Notes under the pieces: model-generated
Seen by the model: the letters and a program-made list of their open reading frames with translations, nothing else
What the model was told of the DNA's origin: nothing
Databases searched by the model: none
Part shown: piece after piece, positions 42,896 through 48,746 of the stretch
Position numbering within the stretch: the first letter of the stretch is position 1
How the letters are laid out: the number at the start of each line of letters is the position of its first letter
Program-made: the position numbers and the translations under genes
Assembly: GCA_947176065.1 (NCBI GenBank)
Contig: CAMWPB010000036.1
Coordinates: forward strand, 1 to 48,746
Origin: an uncultured Lachnospiraceae bacterium
GTDB lineage: Bacteria; Bacillota; Clostridia; Lachnospirales; Lachnospiraceae
DNA: 48,746 nucleotides
Direction of reading: 5' to 3'

Positions 42896-44980
42896 ATGAA
42901 ATCAATTAAAGCGAGAGTTTTGGCGGCGGTGATTGTATGTACCCTTCTGACATCCCTCATTTGCGGCGGAGTCAGCATCGTAAATTCCAGAAAAACCGTG
43001 TACCAGGATTCCCAGAAGGAAATGCAGTATGCGTGTACCAATCAGGCGGATGCGCTCAACGCACAGATGAACAGGGTAGAACAGTCTGTCAATACGGCAT
43101 ATAACGTTGCGCTGCAGCAGCTTACGGATGTGCAGGCATTTAAGACGGATAAGTCTTACGTGGACGCTTTCACGGTCATCATGGACCAGATGCTTTATGA
43201 AATCGGCGGCAATACGGAGGGCGCGCTGACGGCGTATATCCGTTATAATCCGGACTTTACGGAGCCGGACAGCGGTGTGTTCTGGAGCCGGAGCAGTGAT
43301 GCGGAAAAGTTCGAGGCGCTCGTTCCTACCGATTTTTCCATGTATTCCCCGGATGATCTGGAGCATGTAGGTTGGTATTACATACCCGTCAAGAACGGGA
43401 AACCGACGTGGATGGATCCGTACTTAAATTCCAATATCAATGTTTATATGGTGTCCTATGTCATTCCCATTGTCATCGACGGGGAATCCATCGGTATTAT
43501 CGGTATGGACATTGCCTTTGACAAATTTACGGCGACAGTGGATAGTGCGACGGTGTTCGAGACGGGTTCCGCTTTTCTGGCTGATGCCAACGGCAATATC
43601 GCCTATCATAAGGAAATCGAAGCGGGTACCGCGATTTCACAGATCGACGAGTCCGGCGTTATGGCCGGTGCGCTGGCTGATCCGGCTATGGAGGGACTGC
43701 CGGTTAATTACACTTATCAGGGCGAATTAAAGGACATGTGTTATAGAACGCTTGCCAACGGCATGCAGTATGTGCTGACGGCGCCGGAAGCGGAGATGAA
43801 GAGCGCGGCCAGCCATATCACGATGCTGATCATGATAGGTATGCTGATCGCCGTAGCGATCTCCGTGGTGATAGGCGTGCTTATGGGGCTGGTGATTACC
43901 AGACCGATTACGCAGATCAATGATATCGTATCCAAGACGGCCGAATTCAATTTTGCGAAGAATGAAAACAGCGACAAGCTCTGTAAGAGGCAGGACGAGA
44001 GCGGCAGCATGGCTAATTCCCTCAGGGAAATGCGGGGGAGCCTCCGTTCCATGGTGGCGGATATCCAGAGAACCTATTCCGATCTGGACGACACGCTGAT
44101 GAAGCTGTCCGACACCACTGAGCGGGTAAAGGGCATGAGCGGGGAGAACACGGAGACGACGCAGGGACTCGCAGCTGCCATGCAGGAGACGGCGGCGGCT
44201 ATGGAAACCGTGAACAATACCGTGAGCCAGATCAGGGAACGGGCGCAGGTGATCCGCGATAATTCTTTAGAGGGAGAGAAAGCTTCTCTTGAGAGCAAGC
44301 AGCGTGCCGACGATCTGAAGAATACGACAGGCGAGGCCCAGAACAAGACGACCCTGATGTACAGGGGTGTGCAGGAGAGGAGCGCCGCGGCCATGGAGCA
44401 GGCGCGGGCGGTGGAGAAGATCAACCAGCTCACCCAGTCCATTCTGGATATTTCCGGACAGACGAATCTGCTTGCGTTAAATGCGTCTATCGAGGCGGCA
44501 AGAGCGGGTGAGGCCGGCAGAGGCTTTGCGGTGGTTGCAGACGAGATCGGCGGGCTGGCGTCCCAGACTTCCTCCACGGTGAGCAATATCAACGGCATCA
44601 CCACGGAAGTCAATCAGGCGGTGGGAAATATGGAGACCTGTTTACAGGAGATCCTGTCCTTCCTTGAGGAGACGGTGCTTAAGGATTACAGCGACTTTAT
44701 GGGCGTTGCGGAGAAGTATACGCAGGACGCATCCGATTTTGAGGAAAATATGAAAGCCATCGGCACTGAAGTGGAAACCCTTCTTTCGGCTATTGTGGAA
44801 ATTGCGGATTCGGTAAACAATATCACGGTGACGGTTGGCGAGGCGGCCGAGAATATCAGCAGCATAGCCCAGAAGACGTTGGATGTTTCCCAGCTTGTGG
44901 AGGGCAATGCGGAACTGATGGAGACCAACTCGGAGAATGTGGTAAAGCTGAAAAATATTGTGGATATGTTCCACAACTAA
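42896..44980 (+). CDS. Methyl-accepting chemotaxis protein with extracellular Cache-type sensor
   Basis: A 694-residue transmembrane receptor. TM1 lies near residues 8-28; a periplasm-side double-Cache-like sensor spans about 35-300 ([17 protein letters not shown] and [12 protein letters not shown] are typical); TM2 near 305-335 ([20 protein letters not shown]); HAMP follows; then the signalling helix with the conserved tip [20 protein letters not shown] and [15 protein letters not shown]. Ligand unknown. ATG 42896 has AAAGGGAGAG upstream; ATG 42842 would add 18 unlikely residues. Last gene of the cluster. Confidence 0.95.
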   Translation: MKSIKARVLAAVIVCTLLTSLICGGVSIVNSRKTVYQDSQKEMQYACTNQADALNAQMNRVEQSVNTAYNVALQQLTDVQAFKTDKSYVDAFTVIMDQMLYEIGGNTEGALTAYIRYNPDFTEPDSGVFWSRSSDAEKFEALVPTDFSMYSPDDLEHVGWYYIPVKNGKPTWMDPYLNSNINVYMVSYVIPIVIDGESIGIIGMDIAFDKFTATVDSATVFETGSAFLADANGNIAYHKEIEAGTAISQIDESGVMAGALADPAMEGLPVNYTYQGELKDMCYRTLANGMQYVLTAPEAEMKSAASHITMLIMIGMLIAVAISVVIGVLMGLVITRPITQINDIVSKTAEFNFAKNENSDKLCKRQDESGSMANSLREMRGSLRSMVADIQRTYSDLDDTLMKLSDTTERVKGMSGENTETTQGLAAAMQETAAAMETVNNTVSQIRERAQVIRDNSLEGEKASLESKQRADDLKNTTGEAQNKTTLMYRGVQERSAAAMEQARAVEKINQLTQSILDISGQTNLLALNASIEAARAGEAGRGFAVVADEIGGLASQTSSTVSNINGITTEVNQAVGNMETCLQEILSFLEETVLKDYSDFMGVAEKYTQDASDFEENMKAIGTEVETLLSAIVEIADSVNNITVTVGEAAENISSIAQKTLDVSQLVEGNAELMETNSENVVKLKNIVDMFHN

Positions 44981-44983
44981 TAC

Positions 44984-45014
44984 AAGAATCCCCCTTGCAA
45001 GGGGGATTCTTTTG
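44984..45014 (+). terminator. Intrinsic terminator ending the fla/che cluster
   Basis: AAGAATCCCCCT (44984-44995) and its perfect complement (45000-45011) form a GC-rich stem with a tetraloop TGCA. Four T residues (45010-45013) are partly in the stem base. This is the clearest terminator after the mcp gene. Confidence 0.88.
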
Positions 45015-45023
45015 TGTTATAGT
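44995..45023 (+). promoter_or_regulatory. rpsB promoter nested in the preceding terminator
   Basis: TTGCAA (44995-45000), a 17-bp spacer and TATAGT (45018-45023) form a sigma-A-like promoter with the same two hexamers as the topA promoter. Its -35 box is the apex of the mcp terminator hairpin. Confidence 0.65.
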
Positions 45024-45029
45024 ATTTGA

Positions 45030-45180
45030 GTGTGCGCAGAGCGCATGTACCAGATTAATCACATATACCCAGCCCATGCCGGTGCCCTTTTTTATGCGCG
45101 GAGAGAAAAATTTCTCTGTCCGGCTGCGGGTGGCAGAGCGGCGCAAGGTATATGGCAGACAACCAAACGGAGGTAGAGTT
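45030..45180 (+). promoter_or_regulatory. Structured rpsB 5' leader
   Basis: About 150 nt of untranslated leader follow the predicted transcription start. It contains AGAGAAA/TTTCTCT (about 45102-45118) as an inverted repeat and several GC-rich segments. Autoregulatory S2-binding leaders are known for rpsB in other bacteria; whether this one acts that way is an inference. GGAGG before the ATG is the ribosome site. Confidence 0.4.
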
Positions 45181-45927
45181 ATGAGCGTTATTTCAATGAA
45201 GCAGTTACTGGAAGCAGGTGTTCATTTCGGACATCAGACAAGAAGATGGAACCCTAAGATGGCTCCCTATATCTTCACAGAGAGAAACGGCATCCACATC
45301 ATCGATCTGCAGAAGTCTGTCGGCAAGGTGGACGAGGCTTACAGAGCGGTATTTGACGTGGTGGCGCAGGGCGGCACGATCCTTTTTGTGGGAACGAAGA
45401 AGCAGGCGCAGGATGCAGTGAAGACTGAGGCGGAGCGCTGCGGCATGTACTATGTAAATGAGAGATGGCTGGGCGGCATGCTTACCAACTTCAAGACAAT
45501 CCAGTCCAGAGTAGAGAGATTAAAGGCGATCGAGAGAATGGCTGAGGACGGCACCTTTGAGGTACTGCCCAAGAAGGAAGTAATCAAGATCAAGAAGGAG
45601 TGGGAGAAGTTAGAGAAGAATCTGGGCGGTATCAAGGAGATGACCAGAATCCCCGACTGTATCTTTGTGGTAGATCCCAAGAAGGAGAGAATCTGTGTGC
45701 AGGAGGCTCATACGCTTGGCATTACCCTGATCGGTATCGGCGATACGAACTGCGATCCCGAGGAGCTTGATTATATTATTCCCGGTAACGACGATGCGAT
45801 CCGTGCGGTTAAGCTGATCGTGTCCAAGATGGCTGACGCGGTAGTTGAGGCAAATCAGGGTGCGGAGGCTGACAGCTATGCGGCGGAGGCCGAGGCGCAG
45901 AAGGCTGAGGAGACCGAGACAGAATAA
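45181..45927 (+). CDS. rpsB: 30S ribosomal protein S2
   Basis: A 248-residue S2 protein with [45 protein letters not shown] and [13 protein letters not shown], the family motifs. ATG 45181 has AACGGAGG upstream; the frame is open further upstream, but that part is the leader. The acidic Ala/Glu tail is common in Firmicutes. Codon choice is strongly GAG/AAG, like the flagellar genes. Confidence 0.98.
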   Translation: MSVISMKQLLEAGVHFGHQTRRWNPKMAPYIFTERNGIHIIDLQKSVGKVDEAYRAVFDVVAQGGTILFVGTKKQAQDAVKTEAERCGMYYVNERWLGGMLTNFKTIQSRVERLKAIERMAEDGTFEVLPKKEVIKIKKEWEKLEKNLGGIKEMTRIPDCIFVVDPKKERICVQEAHTLGITLIGIGDTNCDPEELDYIIPGNDDAIRAVKLIVSKMADAVVEANQGAEADSYAAEAEAQKAEETETE

Positions 45928-45977
45928 ACAGTTCAGCCAGAACTATATAATTGGAGATCATTCAGGAGGAAAAATAG

Positions 45978-47048
45978 ATGGCTATTACAGCGGCAATGGT
46001 AAAAGAGTTAAGAGAGATGACCGGTGCGGGCATGATGGAATGTAAAAAAGCGCTTACCGAAACCGATGGTAATATTGATGAAGCAGTTGAAGTATTAAGA
46101 AAAAGCGGTGCAGCAAAGGCTGAGAAGAAAGCAAGCCGTATTGCGGCTGAAGGTATCTGCCGGGTTGCTATTAATGGAAATAAGGCTGCAGTTGCAGAGG
46201 TCAATTCCGAAACGGACTTCGTTGCAAAGAACGAAGTGTTCCAGACATTTGTACAGGCAGTTGCCGATAAGGCACTTGCATCAGGCATTGAAAAGGCCGG
46301 TGATGGTGAAGATGTCTCTGAAATCCTTGGAATGAAGGAAGAATTGAATGAAAAAACTTTGACAATTGGTGAGAAGCTTTCTATCAGAAGATTTGAAAGC
46401 GTTTCTGCAGATTGCGTTGCTTCTTATATCCATGCTGGCGGAAAAATCGGTGTCCTTGTAGCTGCTAATGGTGATGCATCTGATGAAACAAAGACAGCTC
46501 TTACCAATGTGGCAATGCAGATTGCAGCTATGAGTCCCAAGTATATCTCAAGAAATGATATTTCTGCAGAGGAACTTACCAAGTTAAAAGAAATTACGCT
46601 TGAAAGTTCATTAAATGACCCGTTCTCACTTCCTAAGCCTATTTTACAGGGACTTCTTGATAAGGCTGTTTCGGGTGTATGGAGCGAGGAAGATGTTGCA
46701 ATTTATAACGAGAAGAAGAGCAACATGAACTATTTACCTAATTTCCTCTCTAAGGAAGCGGCAACGCAGCTTGCAGGTCTTGCGATTGAGGATAAGGAAG
46801 CTATTTCCGAAAATAAGATTTTTACCGGATTGGTAGAGGGACGTGTTTCAAAGCACTTAAAAGAAATCTGCTTACTTGACCAGACTTATGTGAGGGCTGA
46901 GGATGGAAAGCAGACTGTTGCGGCATACCTTGCTTCTGTAAATAAAGCAATCGTTATTGAAAAGATTGTTCGTTTTGAAGTTGGTGAGGGTATGGAGAAG
47001 AAGGAAGAGAACTTTGCTGAGGAAGTGGCAAAACAGATGAGCATGTAA
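45978..47048 (+). CDS. tsf: Elongation factor Ts (long form)
   Basis: EF-Ts recharges EF-Tu with GTP. The N-terminal UBA-like domain (AAMVKELREMTGAGMMECKK), the TDFVAKNEVF EF-Tu-binding motif and the C-terminal VEKIVRFEVGEG-type end are present. At 356 residues it is longer than the usual 280-310: the coiled-coil segment between the core halves (about residues 196-285) is roughly twice the common length. Synonymous codons switch to GAA, AAA, GCT and GTT, unlike rpsB. AGGAGG is eight nt before ATG. Confidence 0.95.
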   Translation: MAITAAMVKELREMTGAGMMECKKALTETDGNIDEAVEVLRKSGAAKAEKKASRIAAEGICRVAINGNKAAVAEVNSETDFVAKNEVFQTFVQAVADKALASGIEKAGDGEDVSEILGMKEELNEKTLTIGEKLSIRRFESVSADCVASYIHAGGKIGVLVAANGDASDETKTALTNVAMQIAAMSPKYISRNDISAEELTKLKEITLESSLNDPFSLPKPILQGLLDKAVSGVWSEEDVAIYNEKKSNMNYLPNFLSKEAATQLAGLAIEDKEAISENKIFTGLVEGRVSKHLKEICLLDQTYVRAEDGKQTVAAYLASVNKAIVIEKIVRFEVGEGMEKKEENFAEEVAKQMSM

Positions 47049-47086
47049 GCGAAGTTTGCAAAGCAAAACACTGTAAAGAAATTATG

Positions 47087-47150
47087 AGGCTCTGAAGCCT
47101 TGTAATCACGCATTTCTAAGTGATTATGAGGATTTCAGGGCCTTTTTATT
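47087..47150 (+). terminator. Terminator after tsf (nested hairpin)
   Basis: AGGCTCTGAA (47087-47096) pairs with TTCAGGGCCT (47134-47143) with one G-U; inside it, TAATCAC (47103-47109) pairs with GTGATTA (47120-47126). A run of T residues (47143-47147) follows. The inner hairpin makes a two-level stem; termination of rpsB-tsf is likely. Confidence 0.75.
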
Positions 47151-47212
47151 ATTCAAGAGGGGGAAGTCAGAAATACCGCCTTTTACCGTCTGAAATCGTC
47201 TAAAATCACTTC

Positions 47213-47282
47213 AAATTGAGTATTACACGAGTATGATGTTGAGTAAATTGAGTATTCACAATCTTCGGCGAAGTTTACTCAA
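47213..47282 (+). repeat. Short TTGAGTA direct and inverted repeats
   Basis: TTGAGTA occurs three times (near 47216, 47239 and 47249). TTGAGTAAA (47239-47247) is perfectly inverted as TTTACTCAA (47274-47282), with CTTC/GAAG near the centre. The stretch has no convincing ORF. It could fold as a hairpin or be a protein-binding array. Confidence 0.6.
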
Positions 47283-47344
47283 TTATAGTGCATCCTTAAA
47301 ACAATCTCTCATCTCTTTCATTAAATCTACAAGGAGGAAAGCGA

Positions 47345-47644
47345 ATGAACAACACAGCGTTAAGAGCAGAGATGCTAAGCACCAGTGGCGCTTGCTTAGC
47401 GATGACCGAAGCGGAGCATAGACCGCTAAGCGCCGACAACATACACATGGTTTTTGCGGATGAGGAACATGAATCAAGGTTGGCAGACAAGCGGCAGTGT
47501 AAATGTGATAAGTTTCGGAGATGTACCCAAACAAGGGGACGAACAAATTTTACAGGACATATGTGGAAGTACAAAATATGTGAAATGAATACCCTTATAT
47601 TGACTTTTGGTAAACGGAGGTGTACAATACTCTTTGCTACATAG
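47345..47644 (+). CDS. Orphan small ORF (99 aa) with ideal ribosome site
   Basis: ATG 47345 is preceded by AAGGAGG (47331-47337) at seven-nt spacing, the best possible signal. The predicted 99-residue product is basic in its second half and has six cysteines, several in RQCKCDKFRRC; I recognise no family. The first 100 nt contain repeated GCTAAGC and its inverse, so the DNA may be structured RNA or a repeat instead. The 3' end overlaps the marR promoter, which weakens the coding case. Confidence 0.35.
   Translation: MNNTALRAEMLSTSGACLAMTEAEHRPLSADNIHMVFADEEHESRLADKRQCKCDKFRRCTQTRGRTNFTGHMWKYKICEMNTLILTFGKRRCTILFAT
47374..47434 (+). repeat. GCTAAGC / GCTTAGC repeat cluster
   Basis: GCTAAGC at 47374-47380 and 47425-47431 flanks the inverse GCTTAGC at 47394-47400. 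CGCTAAGCGCC (47424-47434) complements GGCGCTTGCTTAGCG (47387-47401) apart from a four-nt insertion. Alternative hairpins can form between the middle copy and either outer copy. Confidence 0.7.
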
Positions 47645-47651
47645 AATTCTA
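47600..47651 (+). promoter_or_regulatory. marR promoter and operator palindrome
   Basis: TTGACT (47600-47605), a 17-bp spacer and TACAAT (47623-47628) form a strong sigma-A-like promoter. The palindrome TAGAATTCTA (47642-47651) lies just downstream of the expected start point, a repressing position, and suggests autoregulation by the MarR protein. Confidence 0.7.
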
Positions 47652-47670
47652 ATTATTTTGGGGTGCGGTT

Positions 47671-48099
47671 ATGGATGAAAAGAAATTGATGGAGCAGTAT
47701 GATAAAATGAACCGGAAAATGCAGCGGCATTTCGCAAGATATTTTTCTGATTCCCAATTAACCTGTATTCAGGGGATAGTCCTTCATTACATTATTGTGG
47801 AAAATGACAGGAGGGATATTTTTCCGAAGGATTTGGAAGAATTTTTGGGGATCAAAGGGTCATCTGTCACCAGTCTGATTAATAATCTGGAGCAGGGTGG
47901 TTATCTGCGCCGGGAGAGTCTGGAATCGGATGGCCGTTACAAAAAGCTGGTGCTGACAGAAAAGACAAGAGAGATGCAGGAAGATATTTTGAGGCGGGTT
48001 TATGACTACATGCACAGTATGTTTGAGGGAATACCTGAAGAACACTTGAAAATTTTTGAGTCTGTGATCCTGCAGATGGCAAAAAATGCTGACAGATAA
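47671..48099 (+). CDS. MarR-family transcriptional regulator
   Basis: A 142-residue winged helix-turn-helix protein. The DNA-binding part spans about residues 45-100 (FPKDLEEFLGIKGSSVTSLI, then LEQGGYLRRESLESDGRYKKL wing) and flanking helices form the dimer domain. It is followed by a MATE transporter gene, and the same palindrome type lies at both promoters. By analogy with MepR-MepA it likely represses efflux until a toxic ligand is bound; the ligand is unknown. Confidence 0.9.
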   Translation: MDEKKLMEQYDKMNRKMQRHFARYFSDSQLTCIQGIVLHYIIVENDRRDIFPKDLEEFLGIKGSSVTSLINNLEQGGYLRRESLESDGRYKKLVLTEKTREMQEDILRRVYDYMHSMFEGIPEEHLKIFESVILQMAKNADR

Positions 48100-48128
48100 A
48101 AAGGAATATTCTTTTTTATCTTTATACT

Positions 48129-48138
48129 TAGAATTCTA
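48129..48138 (+). promoter_or_regulatory. Second TAGAATTCTA operator-like palindrome
   Basis: An exact copy of the palindrome at the marR promoter, located 30 nt after the marR stop and just beyond a TATACT sequence (48124-48129) that could be a -10 box. Probably bound by the MarR protein. Confidence 0.5.
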
Positions 48139-48252
48139 TTTGATTTATTATGTAGGAATGGAGATGATAATTTTTGACTACAAAAATAAAAATGGGGTTG
48201 CGGCCAGCCCGTTCTGTTCCGCTTGCAAAAAGTTATTTTTTCGCCTAATTAG

Positions 48253-48264
48253 TTAGAAATCTAA
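48253..48264 (+). promoter_or_regulatory. Third operator-like palindrome before the MATE gene
   Basis: TTAGA-AA-TCTAA has the same half-site as the two TAGAATTCTA copies with a slightly different centre. A TTGACT -35-like box (48270-48275) follows, but no clear -10 is visible. The 223-nt gap also holds a GGGTTG/CAGCCC hairpin (48195-48210). Confidence 0.5.
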
Positions 48265-48322
48265 TCAATTTGACTTTTACTAAATTATTTGAAAAATATT
48301 GCATATAGGAGGATGAAGCATC

Positions 48323-48746
48323 ATGAATAAAGTGACAACCACGGAAAATCCTCTCGGGATTGAACGGGTGGGGAGGCTGCTGGCAAGGTATGCCATCCCA
48401 AGTATTATAGCTCTGATCATCAATTCCCTTTATAACATGGTAGATCAGATTTTTATCGGCCAGGGCGTGGGTTTTTTGGGAAACGGGGCAACGAACATTA
48501 TCGCCCCGATAGCGACGATCACGATTGCGATCGCCACGCTTTTTGGTGACGGACTTGCAGCTTTTTTCAGTCTCAGCCTTGGAAAGGGAGAGGGTGAGAA
48601 AGCAGCGAAAGGACTTGGGACGTCAATCATTTATGGAAGTATCTTTGGCATTATCTGGACAATTATTGCTTTTGTTTTCTTAAAGCCGTTATGCCTGATA
48701 TTCGGAGCCACGGAAAATATCCTTCCCTATGCTCTTGATTATGGGC
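48323..48746 (+). CDS. MATE-family multidrug efflux transporter (3' truncated by window edge)
   Basis: The first 141 codons are visible without a stop. The protein starts MNKVTTTENPLGIERVGRLL, then a MATE-type first helix with RYAIPSIIALIINSLYNMVD and QIFIGQGVGFLGNGATNI, and further hydrophobic helices. MATE proteins export cationic drugs using Na+ or H+ gradients. AGGAGG is ten nt before ATG. Control by the adjacent MarR regulator is likely. Confidence 0.92.
   Translation, partial: MNKVTTTENPLGIERVGRLLARYAIPSIIALIINSLYNMVDQIFIGQGVGFLGNGATNIIAPIATITIAIATLFGDGLAAFFSLSLGKGEGEKAAKGLGTSIIYGSIFGIIWTIIAFVFLKPLCLIFGATENILPYALDYG

Noticed and set aside
44995..45180. Upstream extension of rpsB into a 310-residue frame
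   Set aside because: The added 62 residues cover the terminator and leader, have no ribosome site, and are absent from S2 proteins.
48104..48120. GGAATATTC-centred palindrome after marR as terminator
   Set aside because: The arms meet with no loop, so a stable hairpin is not possible, despite the T-rich end.
1..48746. tRNA genes, rRNA genes, CRISPR arrays, insertion sequences and prophage genes
   Set aside because: None was seen: no cloverleaf-like stretches in gaps, no transposase or integrase motifs, no regular direct repeats with spacers.

Overview
The window looks like a chromosomal segment of a flagellated, Gram-positive anaerobe of the Lachnospiraceae type (Clostridia). The reasons are the gene order topA-codY-flgB...sigD-(swrB-like)-rpsB-tsf, which parallels the Bacillus/Clostridia fla/che locus; FliY in place of FliN; CheC and CheD; absence of P- and L-ring genes; and a GC-rich coding style dominated by GAG, AAG and GGC codons. 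All convincing genes are on the + strand. The genus assignment is an inference from layout only.

Region 1 (1-6035): the 3' part of a ComM-like AAA+ ATPase gene, dprA, a 55-residue orphan gene with its own consensus-like promoter, topA, and codY. The topA promoter overlaps a 16-bp palindrome resembling a cre/LacI-family operator. The codY promoter spacer carries a CodY-box-like sequence.

Region 2 (6036-44980): a very long fla/che cluster. The first block, flgB-flgC-fliE-fliF-fliG-fliH-fliI-fliJ-ylxF-fliK-flgD-(TIGR02530-like)-flgE, makes the rod, MS ring, export ATPase and hook. It ends in a strong hairpin terminator followed by a new sigma-A-like promoter. The second block, flbD-motA-motB-fliL-fliM-fliY-cheY-fliO-fliP-fliQ-fliR-flhB-flhA-flhF-flhG-PilZ(YcgR)-cheB-cheA-cheW-cheC-cheD-orf-sigD-fapA-orf-swrB-like-mltG-like-mcp, makes stators, switch, export gate, placement GTPase/ATPase, c-di-GMP brake, chemotaxis core, sigma-28 and a set of poorly described accessory proteins. 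Flagellin, FliD/FliS, FlgK/FlgL, FlgM, FlgG-type rod genes and CheR are not in the window.

Region 3 (44981-47150): a perfect terminator whose apical bases also form the -35 box of the next promoter, then rpsB and tsf. The tsf gene uses clearly different synonymous codons from rpsB and encodes an EF-Ts with an enlarged coiled-coil region.

Region 4 (47151-48746): a lower-GC accessory stretch with inverted/direct repeats, an orphan ORF with an ideal Shine-Dalgarno, a MarR-family regulator and the start of a MATE efflux gene. Three near-identical palindromes flank the regulator, giving a layout like MepR/MepA.

The most interesting candidates for undescribed biology are the accessory module around sigD (the small membrane protein, FapA, the 105-aa orphan, the extended SwrB-like protein and the catalytic-domain-less MltG-like protein), FlgD fused to a surface-protein-type helical module, the Met/Gln-rich FliY linker, the structured intergenic RNAs before fliK and flgE, and the unusual tsf gene.
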